From Stenotrophomonas lactitubi (GTDB taxonomy: Bacteria; Pseudomonadota; Gammaproteobacteria; Xanthomonadales; Xanthomonadaceae), in the NCBI RefSeq assembly GCF_002803515.1, contig NZ_PHQX01000001.1, forward strand, positions 3,162,001-3,226,000: a stretch of DNA of 64,000 nt. The letters are read 5' to 3'. The notes beneath the pieces are model-generated. The model saw nothing but the letters and a program-made list of their open reading frames with translations, was not told the origin of the DNA and ran no database searches. Of this stretch, positions 7,808-15,719 are shown one piece after another (position 1 is the stretch's first letter; every line of letters begins with the position of its first letter). Made by a program: the position numbers and the translations under genes.

Positions 7808-8347
7808 CTAATTCACCTCATGCACAATCATTGCGGCCAGCTCTGCTGGCGAGAGGGTGCCGACGTCGATCACCGCATCCGCGATAGCGCCCAAGGAGCG
7901 AGCACTGACCTCGTTCGGACGCGATACCGCCGCAGCGTATTGCTCGTCTGAACCGAGATAGCGTGAGCGCAGCAGCTCTTCGGTCGCACGGAGGTGAACG
8001 TGACGAACGGCGGCACCGAACTCTTGGCGGAAATAGTGAACTTGGAGAGGTTTCCGCACTGCATCTATGATCCAGCGGGACGCCGAGGGATGCGCTTTCA
8101 AGGCCTCCACGGCAACTGGCCTTACGATCCATTGAAAATTGGTATCAACGTCGAGCTGATCACCCGTAAGCTGCTGCGCGTGGCGAAGCTCCGCCACACC
8201 AAGATGGTCAGCCCCAGGAATGAAATTGTTAAGGTATGCGCTCGTGCTAATTCTTTCGAAGTCATAGATCGACGTAAGCTCTCTGGTTAGGCTTGATTTG
8301 CCTACGCCAAAAGGGCCGCTCAGCAGCAGAACTCGGCTTGCATCCAT
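7808..8347 (-). CDS. P-loop nucleotide kinase-like protein
   Basis: 179 aa with a Walker A motif GPFGVGKSS at the N-terminus (about residues 10-18), a middle WIIDAVRKP segment and VRHVHLRA near the end of the core. The order and spacing match the kinase domain fused to the PurZ-like enzyme in the next gene (VVDGAPSS, LTHVHLYA), so the two kinases look like paralogues. The fold suggests phosphorylation of a nucleotide or small metabolite; the substrate cannot be read. It is the first gene of the four-gene minus-strand operon. ATG at 8347 is chosen; a TTG at 8389 is the only upstream alternative in frame. Confidence 0.75.
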   Translation of the reverse strand: MDASRVLLLSGPFGVGKSSLTRELTSIYDFERISTSAYLNNFIPGADHLGVAELRHAQQLTGDQLDVDTNFQWIVRPVAVEALKAHPSASRWIIDAVRKPLQVHYFRQEFGAAVRHVHLRATEELLRSRYLGSDEQYAAAVSRPNEVSARSLGAIADAVIDVGTLSPAELAAMIVHEVN

Positions 8348-8456
8348 CCAGAAGACGCCCCCCGCGTCATAGTGTGATGTTGAGCACAACTAGCGTGGAG
8401 ATCCTGACATGGCCTAGGTCATGTTTGCAATGGCGGTAATCTTATCCTTTAATCTT

Positions 8457-8472
8457 GTAGGATAAATCCTAC
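8457..8472. promoter_or_regulatory. Perfect palindrome upstream of the kinase/PurZ-like operon
   Basis: GTAGGATAAATCCTAC: two 7-bp arms around AA, 110 bp before the operon start. A second pair, TTATCC (8442-8447) and GGATAA (8460-8465), is nested with it. The size suits a dimeric repressor. It lies in a 600-base gap (8348-8953) that holds no convincing gene and separates this operon from the divergent Kiwa genes. Confidence 0.45.
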
Positions 8473-8953
8473 CCAGCCCGGACCCTGACACATTTTCAGT
8501 TAAGGCGAGCCAGATCGATCTAAATGCTCGGCGGGCTTATCTCCTCTAGTGAGACTGGCGCAGGATATGCTCGTGGGCACCAGGCCTCAGGAGAGCCAGT
8601 GCCCTTCAATAGAATGCAGTCCCGATTCGTTGTTTCGGTAGCCGGTGACGCTCCTCTCGCCAGGGGAGCCGGGCTAGGCGGTCGCACCCAATGCGGGCAG
8701 GGATCAGCCACAATGTCAGACCCGCCCGAGCAAATTTTCGCGGTCCCTCGGCTGCATGCTGGTCCTGCTAATCGCTCAGACTGCGGGGCTCTATCGTTGG
8801 TCACGAGGAGATCCAGAGCTGCAAGTTGTGTGACTGCTTACTCAGGGAGACTCAGGAAGGGAGGTGGGGGCTATCACCGCTGTCTCGGCCCCTCGAAGTG
8901 CTACTCAATCAACCAGTTAGCGCCTGTCACGTCGCGACACAGCGAGGACCAAA

Positions 8954-9538
8954 ATGCAGTTCCGGCTCGGCTCTGCCATTCTACTTTTCCTAGGCTCTTA
9001 CCTACCCCTAGCGTTGATACTGTTGGTCCAAGACGTGCCCAAAGCGCTCTGGGGCACGCCCCTGTGCGCCTTGGAAAGCAGCTCTCACTGCACCTACCAG
9101 TTGCTTGAGCATCCTTGGCTTTCCCTAGGCGCAGTAGCCGCCACGCTGCTTTGTGTTGTGAGAACGATGCAGGTGACCAAGTCGGTCACGCCAGCCTTCG
9201 CAGTGCAGGTGCACGAGGTCCGGCCTGTGCCTAACGACCTGATCAACTACGTCTTCCCCTATGTCGTCTCCTTCATGGGCTTAAGCTACAGCGAACCGCA
9301 GAAGCTCGCGGGATTTGCCGTCTTTCTCATAGCGCTCTTCGTCATAACTTATAAGTCAGGTCAGATTCTGATGAACCCGCTGCTGATTGTGCTTGGATGG
9401 CAGCTCTACGAGGTCAAGATGACCCTTGGCCAGGCAAAGGTGTCGCGTGTTGCCAGGGTATTGAAACGCGGTAAGCTGCTGCCAGGGCCTCAGCGGGCCG
9501 AAAAGATACAAGACGTCTACTTGATGGGGGATCTATGA
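8954..9538 (+). CDS. kwaA: Kiwa defence protein KwaA, membrane component
   Basis: 194 aa with four likely membrane segments (about residues 5-25, 52-72, 93-112 and 117-140) and a cytoplasmic basic tail. Kiwa is a two-gene anti-phage system in which the membrane protein KwaA acts with KwaB, which interferes with phage DNA functions. The call rests on size, topology and the adjacent kwaB, with which it overlaps by 4 nt (ATGA). The ATG at 8954 is preceded by GAGGACC. The gene is divergent from the kinase/PurZ-like operon. KwaA alone has few diagnostic residues, so the partner carries most of the weight. Confidence 0.8.
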   Translation: MQFRLGSAILLFLGSYLPLALILLVQDVPKALWGTPLCALESSSHCTYQLLEHPWLSLGAVAATLLCVVRTMQVTKSVTPAFAVQVHEVRPVPNDLINYVFPYVVSFMGLSYSEPQKLAGFAVFLIALFVITYKSGQILMNPLLIVLGWQLYEVKMTLGQAKVSRVARVLKRGKLLPGPQRAEKIQDVYLMGDL

Positions 9539-10452
9539 CGCAGGCAGCATTTCAGGCCTTTAAGGCCTTTAATTTTGATGAAACGGAGGTTTATCTCTGG
9601 GTCTTTAAGCGAACATCGAAGTTCACTGCACGGCACGTGACGGCCGACCCGGCGCTTCAAACAGCACTTAGGAACTTTGCTAAGGCCGGACAGGCACGCG
9701 TTGTTGAGCAGGTGCCCTATTCGCACCTAGCGCAGACGAACGAGAATAGCTGCTTGTCGGTGAGTATCGGCGACACAAGCTTTGGACTCGTAAAGGAAGT
9801 TGTCGATCAACCTGAACCAGAAAACCATGTAACCGAGGAGAAGGAGCTTCTGAACTCAACGGGCTACTTGGTTAAGTTCGTTAAAGGTGATGAAGTCCTC
9901 TATGCGATGCGCCGGTCATCGAGCAACTGGAAGACAAGTTACAGCAAGAAGAACAGGCTAAACGTCTTCTTTAAGAATGGAATGCTTTCGGCTGCGGAAG
10001 AGCGCGAGTTCACGCTTGACCCCAACTTTGATATGTTTGTCCTTGGCGACAACATATGGGTGACGAACAAGCCAGGGTTTGAATCAATCCTGCAATATAA
10101 GACCCCTTACGTTGATGCATTTGCGCAACTCCGGGAATTGCCGGAGTTCGTCGCTATTTTTACGGACATGTCGCCTCTAGTTGAGCATGTTGGGAGCAAC
10201 ACTATTCATTTGCGGCGCATGGCGGTCATTCAAGAAAGGTCAATTTATCAAGACCCAGTCTTCCTAGCATCGGTGAAAGCAGTGGCACTCAAGAGAGGCC
10301 TTGGCATTCAATTTGATGATGAAGGCAAGATTGTCCCGACCGCAGAAAGCGCTGGCCTTATCATGCAGATCCTACTGGATCACGTCTTGGTGAGCGAGGT
10401 GACCCAACATATGTATTCAGTCATCTCTGACGCGGTTCGCATGGATGGATAG
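9535..10452 (+). CDS. kwaB: Kiwa defence protein KwaB (DUF4868)
   Basis: 305 aa, a typical length for the DUF4868 family. Segments I recognise include LLNSTGYLVKFV, a KKNRLNVFFKNG stretch, and the run FDMFVLGDNIWVTNKPGFE where many DUF4868 proteins have a strand-rich core. In Kiwa, KwaB is the soluble, DNA-associated effector that works with the membrane protein KwaA. The start codon overlaps the kwaA stop, so the pair is translationally coupled. An H-NS-like gene follows 84 nt later on the same strand. There is no sign of damage; the pair looks intact and functional. Confidence 0.88.
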   Translation: MTQAAFQAFKAFNFDETEVYLWVFKRTSKFTARHVTADPALQTALRNFAKAGQARVVEQVPYSHLAQTNENSCLSVSIGDTSFGLVKEVVDQPEPENHVTEEKELLNSTGYLVKFVKGDEVLYAMRRSSSNWKTSYSKKNRLNVFFKNGMLSAAEEREFTLDPNFDMFVLGDNIWVTNKPGFESILQYKTPYVDAFAQLRELPEFVAIFTDMSPLVEHVGSNTIHLRRMAVIQERSIYQDPVFLASVKAVALKRGLGIQFDDEGKIVPTAESAGLIMQILLDHVLVSEVTQHMYSVISDAVRMDG

Positions 10453-10536
10453 AGAAATGAGTGTAGTTGAGCATCACTTTTTCCAAGCCTCATGTGCAAC
10501 AATTGCCCTCCTTTTTTAGCGGAGTCTTTCCACACT

Positions 10537-10941
10537 ATGACCAAGCTCACACTCGACTCTATTGCGTCGGCAAAAGCCAAGCTCGCCGAAGAGCTGCGTA
10601 AGCTGGAAGAGCAGGAGGCAAAGCTTATTGAAGATGAAGCATCCGATGCTTTCCTTCAAGTCTCAGATATTCTGAGCCGCTACGGCCAGCACTTCACCGC
10701 AAAGCAGAAGGCCGATATTGCTAACCAGGTTGGCGGTTCGTCTAACGGGCAGGCTCGCCAAAAGAAGGCTTCTGGTGAAAAGAAAGCAGTCGCCCAGAAA
10801 TACTGGCTGCCGCACACGCAGGAAACTTGGTCTGGCCGAGGCCGCACCCCTCGCTCGTTCGTAGCGTGGGAAGGCACGGCGGCCTATAAAGAATGGAAGT
10901 CCAATCACCCTGATGAGAAGTTCCCCGCGTATCCGGGCTGA
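10537..10941 (+). CDS. H-NS-family nucleoid protein
   Basis: 134 aa. The N-terminal half is a charged coiled coil for oligomerisation (AELRKLEEQEAKLIEDEA region), and the C-terminal half has the H-NS DNA-binding signature ETWSGRGRTPRSF with a preceding KYWLPHTQ. H-NS proteins silence AT-rich, horizontally acquired DNA. The ATG at 10537 is chosen because homology starts there and GGAG lies 12 nt upstream. It follows kwaB on the same strand, so it may moderate expression of the island cargo or of the host genome after transfer. Confidence 0.88.
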   Translation: MTKLTLDSIASAKAKLAEELRKLEEQEAKLIEDEASDAFLQVSDILSRYGQHFTAKQKADIANQVGGSSNGQARQKKASGEKKAVAQKYWLPHTQETWSGRGRTPRSFVAWEGTAAYKEWKSNHPDEKFPAYPG

Positions 10942-10953
10942 TTTTTAGTGAGA

Positions 10954-10977
10954 CGGGCTCTGTCTAAGCGGAGCCCG
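10954..10977 (+). terminator. Probable terminator after the H-NS-like gene
   Basis: 7-bp stem CGGGCTC/GAGCCCG with a 10-nt loop, 13 nt after the stop codon. The trailing T run is short, so termination may be weak. Confidence 0.4.
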
Positions 10978-11085
10978 CGCCTTTGGACAGTAGTCTCAGC
11001 AGAACGCTCTGCAAAGCCTGATGGGTATACGCCCAACTCCGCCCCCCCCCTCTTCCACGCCGCTGTTCAGCTCAAAGACCTAGGG

Positions 11086-11769
11086 CTAAACCCGCAAGCC
11101 AAGCGTCGCTTTGACTTCCAGCAGAGCAAAGTCCAACGTCTGATAGACGACACGGACAGCAGCTGCATAACCAACTGCGACCACAAACAGCCCGATGAAC
11201 GAGATTGCGGCAGCAATGGTTGGGAAAAGACTCGTCTCCAAAACATCCCGGGCAACAGTCGGGGAAAGCACGCGTGCCGTGGCAAGCCAGAACAAGGCGC
11301 CCCAGACGATGCCAATGAAGACGTTGAACCGCGCTATTCGCTCGGTCGTTTGCGTTTTTACGAGCTGCACCCCAGACGACAAGCGCTCCAAATCCCCCTG
11401 ATCTTTCACCAGGCCCTCGATGGCGCCAGCAAGCTCTCCAACGGACTTTGCGGTGACACCAGCAAGGACCGTGCGAGTAGGAAGGCCAAAGTAGACGCTG
11501 ATAACGCCCAGCGTCAGCGCGGCGAGGATCATGACGGGATTGAAAGCCCGCTCAACAAGGCAAAGACCGGCCACGATGATCGACGTCAGGACGAAGACCC
11601 AGAGCAAACGCTTCCAGATGATGCCGAGGCCACTCATGATCAACCACGGGCCGACTAAGAGCTCCTCTGAGAGGGCACGTAGTGCGTCTTCCTTCGTTCG
11701 AAGCGGTCGCCGATTGACGACCGCGTATTCGGCGAGCCTGACCGATGACCGGATCTTCTCGAACTCCAT
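11086..11769 (-). CDS. Membrane protein, unknown function
   Basis: 227 aa beginning MEFEKIRSSVR at 11769 behind a strong AAGGAGG ribosome site. Two membrane segments lie near residues 48-80 and 85-105 (VFVLTSIIVAGLCLVERAF, ILAALTLGVISVYFGL), and two more near 155-175 and 185-215. The central soluble part (SVGELAGAIEGLVKDQGDLERL) is helical. No family is recognised. It lies convergent with the H-NS-like gene and 82 bp downstream of the relaxase gene on the same strand. It may belong to the mobilisation module or be an independent cargo gene. Confidence 0.65.
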   Translation of the reverse strand: MEFEKIRSSVRLAEYAVVNRRPLRTKEDALRALSEELLVGPWLIMSGLGIIWKRLLWVFVLTSIIVAGLCLVERAFNPVMILAALTLGVISVYFGLPTRTVLAGVTAKSVGELAGAIEGLVKDQGDLERLSSGVQLVKTQTTERIARFNVFIGIVWGALFWLATARVLSPTVARDVLETSLFPTIAAAISFIGLFVVAVGYAAAVRVVYQTLDFALLEVKATLGLRV

Positions 11770-11851
11770 TTCTGCCCCCTCCTTATAGTCGTCAACGCAG
11801 CATATCCAAATATTGATGATGCTTCTCACACCTGTGGCAGGTGGATAGGAA

Positions 11852-13480
11852 TCAAGGGGCGAAACGGGGACGCCTGATCTTCAGCTCCCAGTTCCCTGCT
11901 TGCTGCGCCGCTGACTCATCTGCTTCGTTCCTCGTCACATCAGCGCTTGGAACCTCCAATTTCGGCACTGCGAAGTTCTTCTCCAAGCTTTTGCAGGCGT
12001 CCGTCATCTTCTGGCGTGCCTGATTGATCCGCCAATTTTGGATGGCGACAATCCGAGGTGACACATGGACCTTTGATCGGGCTAGCGCCCTTCGCGCTCG
12101 AATGGCAGCTTGGCTGGTCGGAGCATCTCCATGCTCAGAAAGCGCTGCTTGGGCATTCAGCACCTCCATGCGGGCCCGGTAGGGCCTGATCACCATCCGC
12201 GCGTAGGTGCTTACCGCCTTTGCTAGGGACTCGGTGTCTTCAAACAAGAACGATTTGTTCGCATAGCTGTCGACACGACGGCAAACCAAGGCCGAGTGCG
12301 CTTGCTGGAATTCGGGCTCGATTTGGATGCCAGGAACAAGGCGCAACACTTCCAATGCCTGTTGGGCAACTTCGCGCTGCGCTTCCAACCAGTCTTCGAT
12401 CAGCTTCGCCTCAGCGTTCAACATCTCCGCGTCTTTGCCTGTTGACCGGGCTAAGCGCGCAACCCGACTCAAGTGTCGTGTCTGGCCGCTGTAAGCGGTA
12501 TGGATGCCCTTGGGCATCGAGGCACCCGCCAATCGGCTCTTGGCCTGGCTGACAGGGTTACCCGTCGCGTCCCGTGCGGGCAGACCAGCATCGCTATCCT
12601 TGCCTAACTGCTCCCTTCGGAGTTCGCGCAAAGCTGCTGCGTGAGTGTGGTTGCTTGGGGTGTCGTGGAGGATGCCCCCACTTAGCTTCATGTGTGCCGT
12701 CAAGATCCGACTGAGGGACATCGCGGCCTCTCTCCCACCGACACCGTGTATCTCTGCGGTGAACTTAGACTTCCGCTGGACAGCAACTCTTGCCTTCCCA
12801 AGGTGACGGATTGGCTTGCGGGTGAGGGTTCGTGCGCGCTCAAAGTCGCCTTGGAGTGCAGCGTCCCTGGCTTGGGCCCTGAGTGACCGGTGATCCACCC
12901 GACTCTTGTGTCCGGCCATCGCCAAGTGTCCATTGATCACCTGTTCGATGTCTTTCCTAATCTGCCGTAGCGCACGTGTTCCGCCCCCTTGGCGAGCATC
13001 AAACTCGGCACATGCGCGCTCGCCTAGGCCATCAGCGCCCACTTTGCGGGCAGACATCAGCAAGTGGACGTGGTGGTTGCGTTGATCGCCCTGTTTGCTC
13101 GGCTTATGCACAGCCACGAGGACAGCGACTTGAAAGCGATCCACTAGAAGTTGCCCCAGCGCAAGAGCGAGCTCTTGGCGCTGATCAGCAGATAGGCTAT
13201 GGGGGAGAGACACTTCGATCTCCCGGCAGACCCTGGCATTCAGGCGCGTTTCGGCAGCCTCATTGGCGTTCCAGAACTTCTTGGCATCCAAGCACCAACT
13301 GGGAGCGCCTCTGGGCGCGAGCATCTGGTGGAAGGCCACGCCGTGACGTCGGGAGTAGTTATGACCGAGACCGGTGCCGACGTCTAGCACGTCAAAGCCA
13401 GCTCGGTAGGCCGCTGCAGCGACTGACGAGTCCCCCTTTCCCCGGCTGAAAGATTTCATAGTTGCGTGGTAGATCGCCAT
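11852..13480 (-). CDS. mobA: MobA/MobL (MobQ-type) relaxase
   Basis: 542 aa. The N-terminal relaxase domain starts MAIYHATMKSFSRGKG, with the nucleophile region in the first residues (Tyr4 and Tyr25 are candidates) and the metal-binding NHHVHLLMSAR motif at about 135-145. MobQ relaxases nick oriT and pilot one DNA strand during conjugative mobilisation. A candidate oriT lies about 180 bp upstream at 13657-13687, as in RSF1010-type elements. The C-terminal half is a long helical region without a recognised primase. ATG at 13480 matches the family start. No type IV secretion genes are in the window, so the island would depend on a helper. Confidence 0.92.
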   Translation of the reverse strand: MAIYHATMKSFSRGKGDSSVAAAAYRAGFDVLDVGTGLGHNYSRRHGVAFHQMLAPRGAPSWCLDAKKFWNANEAAETRLNARVCREIEVSLPHSLSADQRQELALALGQLLVDRFQVAVLVAVHKPSKQGDQRNHHVHLLMSARKVGADGLGERACAEFDARQGGGTRALRQIRKDIEQVINGHLAMAGHKSRVDHRSLRAQARDAALQGDFERARTLTRKPIRHLGKARVAVQRKSKFTAEIHGVGGREAAMSLSRILTAHMKLSGGILHDTPSNHTHAAALRELRREQLGKDSDAGLPARDATGNPVSQAKSRLAGASMPKGIHTAYSGQTRHLSRVARLARSTGKDAEMLNAEAKLIEDWLEAQREVAQQALEVLRLVPGIQIEPEFQQAHSALVCRRVDSYANKSFLFEDTESLAKAVSTYARMVIRPYRARMEVLNAQAALSEHGDAPTSQAAIRARRALARSKVHVSPRIVAIQNWRINQARQKMTDACKSLEKNFAVPKLEVPSADVTRNEADESAAQQAGNWELKIRRPRFAP

Positions 13481-13656
13481 CTTGGAACTCCTAGATTGAT
13501 TTGAAAATCTAGGAAAAGGGCGAAACATTTCTTGTCTAGGCCTAAATAGCAGGCAATTTTGAGCGTTTGGTCACAGGGTTTCTTGCTTTGTTGATCAGCG
13601 AAAGCGGATCAACGAGGTGGCCCAGCCACCGCAAAACGCGCCGAGAGGCGCAGCAC

Positions 13657-13687
13657 GGAATTTGCGAAGCAAAATCCATAAGTGCGC
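13657..13687 (+). other. Candidate oriT of MobQ (RSF1010) type
   Basis: Inverted repeat GGAATTTGC-GAA-GCAAAATCC (8 of 9 pairs, loop GAA) followed directly by ATAAGTGCGC. RSF1010 oriT has the same order: an inverted repeat with a GAA loop, then TAAGTGCG/C with the nick after the last G. The nick would be near 13686/13687. The site lies upstream of the MobQ relaxase. The rest of 13481-13858 shows nothing else I can name. Confidence 0.72.
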
Positions 13688-13858
13688 TATTGCATCGCCT
13701 TCACAGAGCACCGCCCTCCGCTTCGCCGATCCTCCGCTTCAAGTCACACATGCGGCATCGACCTATTACGCTTTCCCCTAATTCGAACGACCATTGAAAT
13801 CCTGGTTGCATAAATAATATTTCTCTTTATATTCACTTAACAGCCAAGGGATTTTTCA

Positions 13859-14038
13859 ATGAGCGTTAAAACAAATAACAGGATTATTGCCAGCATCGAT
13901 AGAATCCTAGACAAAATCACTGACCGCGCGCTTTACCTGATGCAGCCCCATGTCACTCTTGCCTACGGGATAGTGGCGCTCCTATTACTCTGGATTTTCT
14001 TGCTCTTTATTCCTCCACCAACTTTGCCGCTTCCGTAG
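13859..14038 (+). CDS. Small single-span membrane protein
   Basis: 59 aa. AAGGGA lies 6 nt before the ATG. An amphipathic basic N-terminus (NNRIIASIDRILDKITDRAL) is followed by a membrane segment at about residues 33-51 (LAYGIVALLLLWIFLLFI) and a Pro-rich end. It is convergent with the membrane protein at 14046 and close to the oriT, a place where mobilisation elements often carry small membrane proteins. No family is recognised. Confidence 0.6.
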   Translation: MSVKTNNRIIASIDRILDKITDRALYLMQPHVTLAYGIVALLLLWIFLLFIPPPTLPLP

Positions 14039-14045
14039 CGATGCT

Positions 14046-14831
14046 CTACCAAAGTCCTGCCAAAATTTTTTCGATCTCGCTTGTCCCATCACGGTAGATC
14101 ACATAGCACCACCAGCAGAAACCGGCAGTGGAGAGTATCAGTAGCGCCCAAGCAAACATCCAACCCGCACGATTCAAGCAGTTGCTGCCTTCCGGAGGCC
14201 TTTTCCATTTTTCCGAGCGCAGTCCCCAGAAGAACATCGCGCTAGCAAGTCCAGGCGGGAAAAATAGAGCCGCAAGCATTGCACTGCCCTTGTTTTCCGT
14301 CATTACGAAAGCAGCAAGACCGCCCATTAGAAGGAACATCGATGCCTTGTAGCAAAATGCCTCAGGCTTATTCTTAATAAAAGATGGGAAGCCCTTTAAA
14401 CGCGAATCGTCACCAGAAAAATATATACCCATCCCAGCAACTATCGCCGCCAAAATAGGCAACAGGTATGCCATGTAGAAGGCAATGCGCCCTGCGCGCC
14501 AGAACACTATCGACCCAACAATCCCAGTAAGCAGAAAGATGCTCATAAGGTAGGAAAAAAACGTCAAATACTTTTCTGGCGTGGGCGCATTTTCGTCGCC
14601 CCCCTTCTGTTCATTGTTGACTTCATCTCTACTGTCGTCCTGAGCCTTCTTCTGCTCGTTTCGCAATGCCGCAAGATCAACGCCTAAATCGACGATCTCG
14701 TCGTTCTGCTTTTTTTCTAGCGCCGCGAGCTTCATCCTGAGATCGGCGAGTTCACCATCACGACACTCAGGAACTCTCAGGAAGCTACGAAAAGATTTTC
14801 TGAGATGTTCGCTAAAATTCGTTCTGCTCAT
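14046..14831 (-). CDS. Coiled-coil membrane protein, unknown function
   Basis: 261 aa. A soluble N-terminal part contains a coiled coil (about residues 25-68, LADLRMKLAALEKKQN and following heptads) and an acidic linker. Membrane segments follow near residues 88-110, 115-138, 160-178, 183-203 and 225-245. AAGGAG precedes the ATG at 14831. It lies downstream of the XRE regulator gene on the same strand with a gap of about 80 bases. The family is not recognised; it may be an island maintenance or defence-related membrane protein. Confidence 0.65.
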   Translation of the reverse strand: MSRTNFSEHLRKSFRSFLRVPECRDGELADLRMKLAALEKKQNDEIVDLGVDLAALRNEQKKAQDDSRDEVNNEQKGGDENAPTPEKYLTFFSYLMSIFLLTGIVGSIVFWRAGRIAFYMAYLLPILAAIVAGMGIYFSGDDSRLKGFPSFIKNKPEAFCYKASMFLLMGGLAAFVMTENKGSAMLAALFFPPGLASAMFFWGLRSEKWKRPPEGSNCLNRAGWMFAWALLILSTAGFCWWCYVIYRDGTSEIEKILAGLW

Positions 14832-14909
14832 TACACGCTCCTTGTTAGCAATTTTCCATTGTCAGCCGCAACAGAGAAAGTCAGTTTGAGTCAGGGGGCA
14901 AGCTCTAAA

Positions 14910-15242
14910 TTAACGTGCGTTCCTTTTCTTAACCCCAGCCAACACCTCCCTCTGCTCCTTCACCGGCAGAGACGCGAATTCCTTAATAAGTTCAGCAAGC
15001 TCCTCCGTCTCCGCATATAGATAGGCTAACGACACCCCTAAGGCTTTCGCCATCTTCTGGGCAGTCTCCGTATCGCAATCGTGCACAGCCCGCTCGTATC
15101 GGTTGATCCGAACACCTGCAACGTCCTCCGGCAGTCCCATCGCCACCCCTAGTGTCTTCTGACTAATCCCGAGATCCCGCCTCAGCTTTTTCATACGGAG
15201 GGCAAAAATTTCTCGGGCACTGCGGGCGTTAGGAGCATTCAT
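14910..15242 (-). CDS. XRE-family HTH regulator
   Basis: 110 aa. The helix-turn-helix (about residues 14-70) shows LRRDLGISQKTLGVAMGL, a recognition-helix region with RINRYERAVHD, and the closing MAKALGVSLAYLYAE typical of cI/XRE regulators. It is divergent from the lipoprotein gene at 15365, and the space between them contains three evenly spaced TACG-N5-CGTA elements that are good candidates for its operators. It probably represses itself and the rightward genes. Confidence 0.88.
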   Translation of the reverse strand: MNAPNARSAREIFALRMKKLRRDLGISQKTLGVAMGLPEDVAGVRINRYERAVHDCDTETAQKMAKALGVSLAYLYAETEELAELIKEFASLPVKEQREVLAGVKKRNAR

Positions 15243-15263
15243 GCCCCAAGGATGAACGTAAGC

Positions 15264-15308
15264 TACGTTGCTCGTAAATTACGTTGCCCGTAGCATACGT
15301 TTATCGTA
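15264..15308. promoter_or_regulatory. Array of three operator-like palindromes with 16-bp period
   Basis: TACGTTGCTCGTA (15264-15276), TACGTTGCCCGTA (15280-15292) and TACGTTTATCGTA (15296-15308), each TACG-N5-CGTA and starting exactly 16 bp apart. A CGTA half-site at 15257-15260 keeps the same phase. They lie between the XRE regulator and the divergent lipoprotein gene. Confidence 0.75.
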
Positions 15309-15364
15309 CTCTTTGCCCTGTAGCAACCCGGTCTTGCACTGCCCACCCTCTCAAAGGACCCGTC

Positions 15365-15676
15365 ATGTTGAAGTCTCGCCTTGCCGCCATTGGCGCGCTG
15401 ATCGTCTCTCTGGCTGCCTGCTCCGGTGGTGGGCCCTCCCACGACGACCGTCAGAACGCGTTCCTGCAATACGTCAAAGACAACAGCAACGACAAGGCCA
15501 AAATCAGGGATTTCGAAAGCGGCAAGTGCGTCAAGGCCGAGGGGGCGCCGAGCTACAACTGCGCGGTGGCGAGCAATGTGATGGCAATGGACCGGGACTT
15601 CGGCCACGAGATGGATGGCGTCTACGCGTTCACTGAGGTCGGTGACACCTGGAAGATCACTGGCCGCGTCCAGTAG
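15365..15676 (+). CDS. Small lipoprotein
   Basis: 103 aa. A signal peptide ends in the lipobox LAAC (Cys about residue 20), so the protein should be lipid-anchored. The mature part has further cysteines in SGKCVKAEG and SYNCAVAS. An AAAGGA site precedes the ATG at 15365. It is the first gene right of the operator array and is followed by a membrane-anchored protein 43 nt later, suggesting an operon. The end (GDTWKITGRVQ) resembles small immunity or entry-exclusion-type lipoproteins only loosely; no family is assigned. Confidence 0.7.
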   Translation: MLKSRLAAIGALIVSLAACSGGGPSHDDRQNAFLQYVKDNSNDKAKIRDFESGKCVKAEGAPSYNCAVASNVMAMDRDFGHEMDGVYAFTEVGDTWKITGRVQ

Positions 15677-15719
15677 TCCTCTGATCGATCCGTCCCTACC
15701 CCCTCTCCCAGGACATCCA

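Noticed and set aside
8524..9108. Long plus-strand frame before kwaA
   Set aside because: Low-complexity, Arg/Gly-rich translation overlapping the kwaA start in another frame; looks like chance open frame.
10948..11658. 236-codon plus-strand frame after the H-NS-like gene
   Set aside because: It is the reverse frame of the membrane protein at 11086-11769, which has a strong ribosome site and membrane segments.
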